From Solirubrobacter pauli (GTDB lineage Bacteria; Actinomycetota; Thermoleophilia; Solirubrobacterales; Solirubrobacteraceae), in assembly GCF_003633755.1 (NCBI RefSeq), contig NZ_RBIL01000001.1, positions 2,465,426 through 2,529,425 on the forward strand: a stretch of 64,000 nt of DNA. The letters run 5' to 3'. A model generated the notes under the pieces. That model was not told the origin of the DNA and searched no databases. It was given only the letters and a program-made list of their open reading frames with translations. Numbering within the stretch: the stretch's first letter is position 1; every line of letters begins with the position of its first letter. A program made the translations under genes and the position numbers. Shown here in pieces: positions 1-7,040 of the stretch.

Positions 1-1
1 G

Positions 2-517
2 ACGGCGCTCGACGTGACCGTGCAGGCGCAGATCCTCGAGCTGATCGAACGGCTGCAGAGCGAGTTCGACACCGCGGTCGTCGTCATCACGCACGACCTC
101 GGCGTCGTGGCCGAGATGGCCGACGAGATCGCGGTCATGTACGCCGGCCGGGTCGTCGAGAAGGCCGACACCGACACGATCTTCGCCGCGCCGGAGCACC
201 CGTACACGTGGGGCCTGCTGTCGTCGATCCCGAGGCTGGACGCGCCGCGCGACGAAGAGCTCGTGCCGATCCCCGGCCGGCCGCCGTCGCTGATCACCCT
301 GCCCGGCGGCTGCTCGTTCCACCCCCGCTGCCCGTACGTGCGCGAGGCGCACAAGAAGGTCGACCCGAAGCTGGAGCCCGTGCCCGGGAACCCGTCGCAC
401 CAGAGCGCGTGCCTGCTCGACTCGAGCGTGCGCCGCAAGCTGTGGGGTGAGCTGCGGGCCGGCGTCAAGCCGGAGGCGGCGCGCTCCGACGTCATGGAAG
501 GGGAGACCGCCGCATGA
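2..517 (+). CDS. Peptide ABC transporter ATPase, DppD/OppD type (C-terminal part)
   Basis: The gene enters from outside the window, so only about 171 C-terminal residues are visible and its start cannot be given. What remains is the end of an ABC ATPase: the D-loop ([10 protein letters not shown]), the switch histidine in VITHDLGVV, and the oligopeptide-family C-terminal domain with the CSFHPRCPY signature of DppD/OppD subunits. It would couple ATP hydrolysis to peptide import on the inner face of the membrane together with the DppF-type subunit that follows; the two genes overlap by four bases (ATGA), implying translational coupling. Binding protein and permeases must lie upstream. Substrate specificity cannot be read from this subunit. 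Confidence 0.93.
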   Translation, partial: TALDVTVQAQILELIERLQSEFDTAVVVITHDLGVVAEMADEIAVMYAGRVVEKADTDTIFAAPEHPYTWGLLSSIPRLDAPRDEELVPIPGRPPSLITLPGGCSFHPRCPYVREAHKKVDPKLEPVPGNPSHQSACLLDSSVRRKLWGELRAGVKPEAARSDVMEGETAA

Positions 518-1584
518 GCGTCGCAGCTTCCGAGGTGACCGGGGACAGCCCCGTCGCCGGCGAGAAGATCATGGAGGTCGACGGCCTCTACAAGCACTTC
601 CCGATCCACTCCGGGTTCTTCCGGCGCCAGGTCGGGGCCGTCAAGGCCGTCGACGGGATCTCGTTCGACGTGCTGCGGGGCGAGACGCTCGGCCTCGTCG
701 GCGAGTCCGGCTGCGGCAAGTCGACCACCGCGCGGCTGCTGCTCCGGCTGATGGAGCCCACGGAGGGCTCGATCAAGTTCGAGGGCCGCGAGATCGCCGA
801 CGCCCAGGGTGCCGAGCTCAAGGCGCTGCGTCGCGAGATGCAGATGATCTTCCAGGACCCCTACTCGTCCCTGAACCCGCGCAAGACCGTGGGCTCGATC
901 ATCAGCGACCCGTTCGCGATCCACGGCCTCGAGAAGGACGCCAAGGGCCGCAAGAAGGCCGTCCAGGACCTGATGGACCTCGTCGGCCTCAACCCGGAGC
1001 ACTACAACCGCTACCCGCACGAGTTCTCCGGCGGCCAGCGGCAGCGCATCGGCGTCGCCCGCGCGCTGGCGCTCAAGCCGAAGATCATCGTCGCCGACGA
1101 GCCGGTGTCGGCCTTGGACGTGTCGATCCAGGCGCAGGTGCTGAACCTCCTGCGGGATCTCCAGCGGGAGCTGGGGCTGACGCTGATCTTCATCGCGCAC
1201 GACCTGTCGGTCGTCCGCCACATGTGCGACCGCGTGGCCGTCATGTACCTCGGCCGGATCGTCGAGCTCGCCTCGTCCGACCAGCTCTACTCGCACCCGC
1301 GCATGCCCTACACGGGCGCCCTGATGTCGGCGGTGCCGGTGGCCGACCCGCGGCTGGCCGCCGCCAAGAAGCGCCAGGTGCTGACGGGCGACGTGCCGTC
1401 GCCGACCAACCCGCCCCCGGGCTGCCGCTTCCACACCCGCTGCTGGAAGGCGCAGGAGGTCTGCCGCAACGAGGACCCGGCGCTGGAGGCGAAGGCGGGC
1501 GGGAACCTGGCGGCGTGCCACTTCCCGCTGACGGACGCCGAGGTGCTCGAGCGGGTGCCGACGGCGCGCAACGTCGAGGGCTAG
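514..1584 (+). CDS. Peptide ABC transporter ATPase, DppF/OppF type
   Basis: A 356-residue ABC ATPase of normal length for DppF/OppF. Visible in order: Walker [10 protein letters not shown] (about residue 67), Q-loop [10 protein letters not shown], signature FSGGQRQR, Walker [13 protein letters not shown], switch histidine IAHDLSVV, and the C-terminal oligopeptide domain with [11 protein letters not shown]. It partners the preceding ATPase, with which it overlaps by four bases, to energise a peptide importer whose other genes are outside the window. The gene is followed at once by a strong inverted repeat, so it is the last gene of its operon. A second, complete importer of the same family occurs at 27790-33763, so this cell has at least two. 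Confidence 0.95.
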   Translation: MSVAASEVTGDSPVAGEKIMEVDGLYKHFPIHSGFFRRQVGAVKAVDGISFDVLRGETLGLVGESGCGKSTTARLLLRLMEPTEGSIKFEGREIADAQGAELKALRREMQMIFQDPYSSLNPRKTVGSIISDPFAIHGLEKDAKGRKKAVQDLMDLVGLNPEHYNRYPHEFSGGQRQRIGVARALALKPKIIVADEPVSALDVSIQAQVLNLLRDLQRELGLTLIFIAHDLSVVRHMCDRVAVMYLGRIVELASSDQLYSHPRMPYTGALMSAVPVADPRLAAAKKRQVLTGDVPSPTNPPPGCRFHTRCWKAQEVCRNEDPALEAKAGGNLAACHFPLTDAEVLERVPTARNVEG

Positions 1585-1595
1585 GACGCCGCGTG

Positions 1596-1622
1596 GACGG
1601 CCGGCCCGCGCGGCCGGCCGTC
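1596..1622. terminator. Bidirectional terminator-like hairpin
   Basis: Perfect 11-bp inverted repeat (GACGGCCGGCC / GGCCGGCCGTC) with a five-base CGCGC loop, between the stop of the DppF gene and the stop codon of the convergent Clp-N gene, whose last bases lie in the right arm. There is no T-tract on either side, as is common for GC-rich Actinomycetota. Confidence 0.65.
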
Positions 1623-2295
1623 AGCCCAGGCGCGCGGTGATCGCGTCCGGGTCCGCGCTGAGCGCCGCGAGCGTCCGGCACGCGCCGCCACGCCGGTCGC
1701 GCAGGGCTGCGCGGAGCAGGTCGGCCACGCCGATGACGTGGCCCGGGTCACCCGCGGCCGCCTTCAGCGCCTCGTGGAAGACGAGCCGGGCGTACGCGGT
1801 GATGCCGCCGTTCGGTGGGGCCTCCTCGCCGACCAGCGTCGGCGCGACCGCCAGCCGTGCCGCCTCCAGGGTCACGCCCTCGGCGCGGAGGGCCGCGGCG
1901 GCCACGCCGTCGCCACCGCGGAGGATGCCGAGGAGCAGGTGCTCGGAGCCGAGGCGCACCGCGCCCAGCTCCTTGGCCTCCTCGCCCGCGAGTTGGACGG
2001 CGGCGCGGGCTTCGGGGGAGACGCGGAGCTTCGGGGCGGGCGCCCCGGCGCCTTCGGGCGGCTCGGTCGCGGCGGCGAGCTCGCGGTAGCGGCGGTGGGC
2101 GGCCTGACGCGAGATGCCCAGCGCGCGGGCGACGGCGCCGTAGGAGGAGCCGGAGTCCAGGGCCTTCCAGGCCTGGACGCGCTCGAACGTGTCCAGCTCG
2201 CGGCGGAGCGCGGACAGGGCGTGCAGGGCGACCTCCGGGTCGGAGGCGCGCGTGGCGTGCTCGAGCAGCTCGGTGAGGCGGTCCGGGAGGTCTAT
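1621..2295 (-). CDS. HTH plus Clp N-terminal domain protein, apparent ATA start
   Basis: About 224 residues. The C-terminal half (from about residue 95) resembles the Clp repeat domain of ClpA/ClpC N-termini (LGSEHLLLGILRGGDG), used there for substrate or adaptor binding. The N-terminal half carries a helix-turn-helix (residues ~45-75, GAVARALGISRQAAHRRYRE). No AAA module or protease is present, so it is likely a DNA-binding protein with a Clp-type sensor domain. A GTG at 1959 would remove the whole HTH; the frame stays open and protein-like to an ATA codon at 2293-2295 that overlaps the TAG stop of the SDR gene (ATAG), with GGAG six bases upstream. No ATG, GTG or TTG lies in frame between. 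The start is an inference; the domain reading is what I see. Confidence 0.72.
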   Translation of the reverse strand: MDLPDRLTELLEHATRASDPEVALHALSALRRELDTFERVQAWKALDSGSSYGAVARALGISRQAAHRRYRELAAATEPPEGAGAPAPKLRVSPEARAAVQLAGEEAKELGAVRLGSEHLLLGILRGGDGVAAAALRAEGVTLEAARLAVAPTLVGEEAPPNGGITAYARLVFHEALKAAAGDPGHVIGVADLLRAALRDRRGGACRTLAALSADPDAITARLG

Positions 2296-2984
2296 CGGGC
2301 GCTCCAGCCGAGGTCCATGGTCACGGGGACGCCGGAGAAGGCCGCGCCGCCGGGGCCGGCGAGGAACGCGATCACGTTCGCGACCTCCTCGGGCTCGATC
2401 AGGCGCTTGATGGCGTGGGGCTGCAGGATGACCTCCTCCAGGACGGCATCTTCACTCATCCCGTGCGCGCGTGCCTGGTCGGGGATCTGCTTCTCGACGA
2501 GCGGGGTGCGGACGTAGCCCGGGCAGACCGCGGTGGCCTGGAGCCCTTCCAGCGCGAGCGTCTTGACGAGCCCGAGCACGCCGTGCTTGGCGGCGACGTA
2601 GGCGGCCTTGTTGGGCGAGGCGACCAGCGCGTGGGCGCTCGCGACCGCGATGAAGCGGCCGGCGTCCGACGCGGTCAGCGCGTCCCAGGCGTATTTGGCG
2701 AGCAGGAACGGGCTCGTCAGCAGGATCGCCTGGATCGCGTCCCAGCGGTCCTCGGGGAAGTCGCGCACGGGGGAGACGTGCTGGACGCCGGCGTTGGCGA
2801 CGACGACGTCGAGGCGGCCGAAGCGCTCCAGCGCGGCGTCGACGGCGGCCTGGTTCCCCTCGCGCGTGGACAGGTCGCCGTCCTCGAGGTCGAACCCGAG
2901 GACGTCGAAGCCGTCGGCGCGCAGGCGCTCGGCCGTGGCCTTGCCGATGCCGCTGGCGGCGCCGGTGACGAGAGCGGCGGGCAT
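2292..2984 (-). CDS. Short-chain dehydrogenase, probable 3-hydroxybutyrate dehydrogenase
   Basis: A 230-residue classical SDR. The NAD-binding TGAASGIG motif is at residues 7-14, NAG follows the cofactor domain, and the catalytic set is the serine in VASAHAL and YVAAK. The segment VCPGYVRTPLVEKQI is characteristic of bacterial D-3-hydroxybutyrate dehydrogenases, which oxidise 3-hydroxybutyrate to acetoacetate with NAD in polyhydroxybutyrate or ketone-body use. It follows the ArsR gene with a short gap and its stop overlaps the putative ATA start of the HTH-Clp gene, so it is probably the third gene of a four-gene reverse operon. It is a little shorter than the usual ~255 residues. Another SDR activity is possible, as family resemblance rests on one signature. 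Confidence 0.85.
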   Translation of the reverse strand: MPAALVTGAASGIGKATAERLRADGFDVLGFDLEDGDLSTREGNQAAVDAALERFGRLDVVVANAGVQHVSPVRDFPEDRWDAIQAILLTSPFLLAKYAWDALTASDAGRFIAVASAHALVASPNKAAYVAAKHGVLGLVKTLALEGLQATAVCPGYVRTPLVEKQIPDQARAHGMSEDAVLEEVILQPHAIKRLIEPEEVANVIAFLAGPGGAAFSGVPVTMDLGWSAR

Positions 2985-2994
2985 GCCGCCTCGC

Positions 2995-3306
2995 TTACCC
3001 GCGAGCCCGCTGCACCAGACGTGCCAGGCGCGTATCCCACTGCGCGCCCACCTCGGCCATCCAGTCCATGGCGTCCATCAGGGGCGCTGGGGTGACCGTG
3101 TAGCGCGTCTCGCGGCCCTCGCGGCGCGGCTCGACCAGGCCCGCGTGCTGCAACGCCGCCAGGTGCTTGGCCACGGCCTGGCGGGTGATCGGCAGCTCGC
3201 CGGCGAGGCGGGACGCCGTCAGCTCCGGCCGCTGGGCGACCGAGCGCAGGACCTCCCGCCGCGTCGGGTCGCTCAGCGCCGCGAAGACGTCGTCTACGCC
3301 AGGCAC
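2995..3306 (-). CDS. ArsR-family winged-helix repressor
   Basis: About 103 residues from the GTG I prefer ([20 protein letters not shown]), overlapping the end of the SRPBCC gene by 13 bases. An upstream in-frame start at 3348 would add 14 residues that do not fit the family. The winged helix is plain: [14 protein letters not shown], then the recognition helix [19 protein letters not shown] and the wing [11 protein letters not shown]. There are no metal-ligand cysteines, which fits the metal-independent ArsR regulators that pair with an AHSA1/SRPBCC protein. It probably binds the two GCAAC-N6-GTTGC palindromes at 3656-3671 and 3699-3714 and so controls its own operon and divergent clpP; that link is inferred from layout. 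Confidence 0.9.
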   Translation of the reverse strand: MPGVDDVFAALSDPTRREVLRSVAQRPELTASRLAGELPITRQAVAKHLAALQHAGLVEPRREGRETRYTVTPAPLMDAMDWMAEVGAQWDTRLARLVQRARG

Positions 3307-3653
3307 AGAGCGGAGGCGGCGCTCAGCGCCAGCAGCTTCGGGCCCCACGTGACGGTGTCACGCGCGTAGCGGTGCTCGGTGACGAGGAAGCGGGTGCCGG
3401 AGACGGCGTCCTCGAGGCGCCACTCGACGCGCGAGTCGCCCCAGCGGAACACGATCCGCTCGCCCTCGGTGACCTCCTCGACGACGCCCTCGCGGGTCTG
3501 GTCGCCGTCGCGCACGCGCAGCGGCGCGTCCTCGGCGGCCTCGAACTCGACCGCCTCGCCGAACCACTCCTCGAGCTCGGCCGGCTCGGTGATCAGCTCC
3601 CACGCGCGCTCGCGGTCGCACGGGAGGACGACATCTCGGTTCACGACTGGCAT
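3294..3653 (-). CDS. SRPBCC (AHSA1-like) protein
   Basis: A 119-residue protein starting at an ATG with AAGGAG six bases upstream. It has the START/Bet v 1-like pattern of the AHSA1 (activator of Hsp90 homologue) group: [25 protein letters not shown] at the start, then [13 protein letters not shown] and a C-terminal helix. Such proteins bind hydrophobic ligands or act as chaperone cofactors, and very often sit beside an ArsR regulator, as here, where the genes overlap by 13 bases. The ligand is unknown. Its ribosome-binding site lies inside one of the two palindromes, so repressor binding to DNA there would overlap the mRNA start region. Confidence 0.85.
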   Translation of the reverse strand: MPVVNRDVVLPCDRERAWELITEPAELEEWFGEAVEFEAAEDAPLRVRDGDQTREGVVEEVTEGERIVFRWGDSRVEWRLEDAVSGTRFLVTEHRYARDTVTWGPKLLALSAASALCLA

Positions 3654-3655
3654 GA

Positions 3656-3671
3656 GCAACTCCTTGGTTGC
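3656..3671. promoter_or_regulatory. Candidate ArsR operator, copy 1
   Basis: Inverted repeat GCAAC-N6-GTTGC spanning the ribosome-binding site of the SRPBCC-ArsR operon. An identical-arm copy lies 43 bp away next to clpP. The context CAACTCcttGGTTGCACGA is repeated there with three mismatches in the middle. Confidence 0.6.
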
Positions 3672-3676
3672 ACGAC

Positions 3677-3686
3677 AGGCTACCAT
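3677..3686. promoter_or_regulatory. Overlapping divergent -10 elements (SRPBCC-ArsR / clpP)
   Basis: The string AGGCTACCAT reads TACCAT on the plus strand (toward clpP) and TAGCCT on the minus strand (toward the SRPBCC gene). Both fit TAnnnT -10 hexamers. The pair lies between the two GCAAC-N6-GTTGC palindromes. I see no convincing -35 on either strand. Confidence 0.4.
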
Positions 3687-3698
3687 GGCGACAAACAC

Positions 3699-3714
3699 GC
3701 AACTCGGAGGTTGC
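3699..3714. promoter_or_regulatory. Candidate ArsR operator, copy 2 (clpP leader)
   Basis: Second GCAAC-N6-GTTGC palindrome, with the clpP Shine-Dalgarno GGAGG inside it and the clpP ATG six bases further on. The sharing of arms with copy 1 suggests one repressor controls both transcription directions. Confidence 0.6.
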
Positions 3715-3719
3715 ACGAA

Positions 3720-4328
3720 ATGCCGCTCGTCCCAGTCGTCGTTCAGCAGGACTCCCGCGGGGAGCGTTCCTTCGACATCTACTCGCGCCTCCTGCGCGAG
3801 CGCGTCGTCTTCGTCGGCAGCGCGATCGACGACACCATCGCCAACCTGGTCGTCGCCCAGCTGCTCCACCTCGAGGCGGAGGACCCCGAGAAGGACATCC
3901 AGATGTACATCAACTCGCCCGGCGGCGTGGTCTACGCCGGGCTGGCCATCTACGACACGATGCGCTTCATCCAGCCGGACGTGGCGACGATCTGCTGCGG
4001 GATCGCCATGTCCATGGGGTCGCTCATCCTCGCCGGCGGCGCGGCCGGCAAGCGCAGCGCGCTGCCCAACAGCCGCATCCTCGTCCACCAGCCGTCCGGC
4101 GGCTTCCAGGGCCAGGCGACCGACATCCAGATCCACGCCAAGGAGACGCTCGAGCTGCGCGAGCGGATCGAGGAGATCTACGCCGAGCACACGGGCCAGC
4201 CGCAGGAGCAGATCTCGCTCGACCTGGAGCGAGATCGCTACTTCACGGCCCAGCAGTCGGTCGACTACGGCCTGATCGACCGCGTGTTCGTCGACCGCAA
4301 CGGTGGCAACGGCTACTCGTCCTCGTAA
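3720..4328 (+). CDS. clpP: ATP-dependent Clp protease proteolytic subunit
   Basis: A 202-residue ClpP of normal length. The start is the ATG at 3720, nine bases after GGAGG. The catalytic triad is visible as Ser98 in GIAMSMGS, His123 in ILVHQP and Asp168 in [10 protein letters not shown], together with YINSPGG and the C-terminal GLIDRV. ClpP forms a barrel-shaped serine protease fed by ClpX or ClpC ATPases. No ATPase partner or second clpP is adjacent, so this is a stand-alone copy; Actinomycetota often carry several. Its promoter is divergent from the ArsR operon and contains a copy of the putative ArsR operator, which would make it a regulated rather than constitutive ClpP. Its 3' end overlaps the convergent gene by 16 bases. 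Confidence 0.96.
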   Translation: MPLVPVVVQQDSRGERSFDIYSRLLRERVVFVGSAIDDTIANLVVAQLLHLEAEDPEKDIQMYINSPGGVVYAGLAIYDTMRFIQPDVATICCGIAMSMGSLILAGGAAGKRSALPNSRILVHQPSGGFQGQATDIQIHAKETLELRERIEEIYAEHTGQPQEQISLDLERDRYFTAQQSVDYGLIDRVFVDRNGGNGYSSS

Positions 4329-4900
4329 AGGGACTCGCGCAGCAGCTCGTTCCCGGCGGCGTCCTGCAGGACGACGGACAGGTACTCCCCGCCGTAGTCG
4401 TCGGGAGCGAGCAGCGTGAAGTGGTCGCCCACGAGCGTCGTCTCGTCCACGGCGGTCTCGCCCAGCAGCGCGCTGACCATCCGCCCGCGGCGCTCGAAGG
4501 GCACGCCCCAGATGAGCGTCATCGCGGCCACGTCGCCGTTGTCGCCGCGCCAGGAGCCGATGACCTCCTGCGAGATGTCCATCCGCCACTCGGGATGGTC
4601 GTCGGCGACGTCCGGCGTGTAGTCGGCGAAGGCGTACAGCTCGCTCGGCTCGTCGCCGGGCGCGAAGGACACGTAGCCGAACAGCTCGAGGCCCGTGCTC
4701 GTCCGCGCGGTGGCCGGGACGTACGTCCGGCCGGACCACGTGCGGTCCGGGAACCAGGTGATCTCGCCGGCTTCGCCGAGCTCCGGGTCGTCCGGGTCGG
4801 TCTCGATGCGCAGGCACGCGGCGAGGAACTCGGCCTTGAGGGTCTCGTCCGCGGGCAGCCCGCCCTGCGGCGGCTCCGCGGCAAAGCGGCAGATCGGCAT
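4313..4900 (-). CDS. Conserved-looking protein of unknown function
   Basis: A soluble protein of 195 residues, acidic, with no signal peptide or membrane segment. It contains evenly spaced aromatic strands ([52 protein letters not shown]) suggesting an all-beta fold. I do not recognise the family. It begins ten bases after the dtd stop, so it is the last gene of the thioredoxin-like/galT/dtd operon, and its end overlaps clpP on the other strand. The context gives no clear function. Codon use matches its neighbours, so I regard it as a real gene. Confidence 0.75.
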   Translation of the reverse strand: MPICRFAAEPPQGGLPADETLKAEFLAACLRIETDPDDPELGEAGEITWFPDRTWSGRTYVPATARTSTGLELFGYVSFAPGDEPSELYAFADYTPDVADDHPEWRMDISQEVIGSWRGDNGDVAAMTLIWGVPFERRGRMVSALLGETAVDETTLVGDHFTLLAPDDYGGEYLSVVLQDAAGNELLRESLYEDE

Positions 4901-4910
4901 GCCCGCAACC

Positions 4911-5333
4911 CTAGCTAGGAACGTCCAACATCAACGTGACGGGCCCGTCATTGACGAGCTCGACGTCCATGTGCGCGCCGAACACGCCGCGCTGCGCGCC
5001 GGTCCGCTCGCAGAAGCGCTCGTACAGCGGCTCCGCCAGCTCGGGCCGGGCGGCGTCGACGAACGCGGGCCGGTTGCCCTTGCGCGTGTCGCCGTAGAGC
5101 GTGAACTGGGAGACGCACAAAAGCTCGCGGTTGCCGAGCGCCTCGTTCATCTTGCCGTCGGCATCCTCGAAGACCCGTAGTGCGCGCACCTTGTCGGCGA
5201 GCTTGTCGCAGTCGGCCTCGGTGTCGGTGTGGGTGACGCCGAGCAGCACGAGCAGGCCGGGGCCGATCGAGCCGGTGACCGCACCGTCCACGGTCACGCT
5301 GGCCCGGCTGACCCGCTGGACCAGCGCTCTCAA
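4911..5333 (-). CDS. dtd: D-aminoacyl-tRNA deacylase
   Basis: A 140-residue DTD, the usual length. The start is TTG, giving the typical N-terminus [16 protein letters not shown]; this TTG overlaps the galT stop as TTGA, a sign of translational coupling. The signature [15 protein letters not shown] and the C-terminal [18 protein letters not shown] carry the DTD active-site motifs (the SQFTLxG loop and the NxGPxT motif, here NDGPVT). The enzyme removes D-amino acids (and glycine from tRNA-Ala) from mischarged tRNA in the cytoplasm. There is no functional link to galT beyond shared transcription that I can see. Confidence 0.95.
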   Translation of the reverse strand: MRALVQRVSRASVTVDGAVTGSIGPGLLVLLGVTHTDTEADCDKLADKVRALRVFEDADGKMNEALGNRELLCVSQFTLYGDTRKGNRPAFVDAARPELAEPLYERFCERTGAQRGVFGAHMDVELVNDGPVTLMLDVPS

Positions 5334-6283
5334 AGCTCTCGCAGCTCCGCCGCGGCCTGCTCGGGCGGGTGGATGCAGACGTTCACGCCCGAGCCGAGCT
5401 CCAGGCCCGCGGGCTGCCCGAGCCGCGGGACGATCTCGATCCGCCAGCAGTAGTGGTCCGCGCCGCTCGGCTGCGTGCGCACCCACAGGTTCAGCGGCGG
5501 GCTCGCGCCCAGGCGCGCCTTCAGGCGCCGGAGCGCGTCGTGCAGCAGCGCGGCGCCGCCCGTGGCGTCCTCGAAGCGCGCCTCCGTGCGCCGGGGCGCG
5601 AGCAGCAGGTGGAACGGCGCGCGCGACGCGAACGGCGTCATCAGCACCGCGTCCTTGTCGATGGCGACGATCCGCTCGCGCCGGCGGACCTCCTCCTGCA
5701 CGAGGTCGCCGAGCAGGTTGCCGCCCATCGTGCGCACGGCGTGCGCGCCGAAGCGCTCGCGCTCACGGGCGATCGCGGCGGGCACGAAGTCCATCGCGTA
5801 CAGCTGCGCGTGCGTGTGCGGGATCGAGGCGCCGGCGGCCGCGCCCTCGTTGACGATCAGGTGCTTGCAGGCCGCGCCGGCGTGCGCGCGCATCCGCTCC
5901 CGCCAGGTGGCGACGGCGAGCTCGAGCTGGTCGACGGAGAGATCGCTGAGCGTCGTGACCGGCTCGGCGGCGTTGACGATCACCTCGTGCGCGCCGGCGG
6001 CGGGCTGGGCGGTGAAGAGGTCCGGGTGGGCGTCGCGCTCCGGCGTGTCCGTCGCCGGGACGAGCGCGGGGTAGAGGTTGTCGAACACCCGCACCCGCCA
6101 GGGGTCGCCGTCCGCGTGCAGCGTCGGCGGCGTCTGGTCCTCGTGGCCGGGCAGGAACGGGTCGCGCGCCGGGTCGACCGGCGGCTCGGCCGTGACCGAG
6201 AAGCCGCTGTTCGGGCGGTCGGCGCGGACGCCGGCGATGATCGTCTTGAGCCCGCTCAGCGGGTCGACGCGGACCTCAGGCAC
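5330..6283 (-). CDS. galT: Galactose-1-phosphate uridylyltransferase-like protein
   Basis: A 317-residue HIT-superfamily nucleotidyltransferase of the GalT branch, starting at GTG and overlapping the preceding gene by eight bases. The nucleophile motif is H156-T-H158-A-Q160 ([10 protein letters not shown]), a variant of the HPHxQ of Escherichia coli GalT; the middle residue is Thr rather than Pro. N-terminal VFDNLYPAL and C-terminal [12 protein letters not shown] fit the family. GalT exchanges UMP between UDP-glucose and galactose-1-phosphate in the Leloir pathway, but no galK or galE is near, so the true acceptor could be another sugar phosphate. It is somewhat shorter than E. coli GalT (348 residues). 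Confidence 0.82.
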   Translation of the reverse strand: MPEVRVDPLSGLKTIIAGVRADRPNSGFSVTAEPPVDPARDPFLPGHEDQTPPTLHADGDPWRVRVFDNLYPALVPATDTPERDAHPDLFTAQPAAGAHEVIVNAAEPVTTLSDLSVDQLELAVATWRERMRAHAGAACKHLIVNEGAAAGASIPHTHAQLYAMDFVPAAIARERERFGAHAVRTMGGNLLGDLVQEEVRRRERIVAIDKDAVLMTPFASRAPFHLLLAPRRTEARFEDATGGAALLHDALRRLKARLGASPPLNLWVRTQPSGADHYCWRIEIVPRLGQPAGLELGSGVNVCIHPPEQAAAELREL

Positions 6284-6854
6284 CGAGGTACTGCTCGATG
6301 TCGTCGAGGAGCGCCTGGTCGGAGCGGTACGGGCCCGAGTGGATGTAGGTGGTCTTGCCGGTGCGGTCGATGAAGACCGTCATCGGGTAGTTCTTGGGCG
6401 CCTTCAGCTGCCGCGAGATGTCCTCCGCCGGGTCCGTGAAGGACGGGAAGGGCAGCCAGGTCTTGTCCAGGTACCGGCGGGCCGCCGGGTCCTTGTCGCC
6501 GCCGTTGACGCCGAGGAACGCGATCTCCTTGCCGCGCTTGGTCCCGATCGACTCGAAGACCGGGAACTCCTCCTTGCACGGCAGGCACCACGAGGCCCAC
6601 TTGTTGACGACGATCGGATGGCCCTTGAGCGCGGCGATCCGCTGGTCGAAGGCGCTGGGGCCGCCGGGGAGCAGCTCGTTCGCCTGGGCGTGCAGCGCCG
6701 CCAGCGGCGCGGGCGCCCCGGTGAGCTCCTCGCGGGCGTCGGCGAGGCTGTCGGGCGGATCCGTCGCGCCGTCGCCTCCGCCGGCGCTGGTCAGGCCGAT
6801 GACCACGACCGCGATGAGGGCCACAGAGGCGAGAAGGACGAGCATCCGGCGCAT
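6276..6854 (-). CDS. TlpA-like membrane-anchored thiol-disulfide oxidoreductase
   Basis: A 192-residue protein with an N-terminal hydrophobic segment (residues 4-22, signal anchor) and a thioredoxin-like domain whose active site is WASWC90LPC93. The cis-proline region is YPMTVFIDRTG. Proteins of this type reduce disulfides outside the membrane, for instance in cytochrome c maturation or oxidative folding. The chosen ATG gives MRRMLVLLASVALIAV; in-frame starts further upstream lack a sensible signal sequence. It is the first gene of the reverse operon leading to galT and dtd. The ccm genes are not nearby (19-22 kb), so a cytochrome role is only possible. Confidence 0.87.
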   Translation of the reverse strand: MRRMLVLLASVALIAVVVIGLTSAGGGDGATDPPDSLADAREELTGAPAPLAALHAQANELLPGGPSAFDQRIAALKGHPIVVNKWASWCLPCKEEFPVFESIGTKRGKEIAFLGVNGGDKDPAARRYLDKTWLPFPSFTDPAEDISRQLKAPKNYPMTVFIDRTGKTTYIHSGPYRSDQALLDDIEQYLGA

Positions 6855-7040
6855 CGATGCAGAAGGGTGGCAGATGGACGGGTTCCGGGAACCGAGTCTG
6901 CTTGAATAGACCCTGACTCGCAGGGAGCACGACCGAGGGGAACGCCAACGGCGCCTGGAGCTTCCTACCGCGGGTCTTGCCTGGAGTGTCCGCCGTGTCG
7001 CGCGGCGTCCGCTTCTCACCGTCACTTCCAGAGCCGGTTC

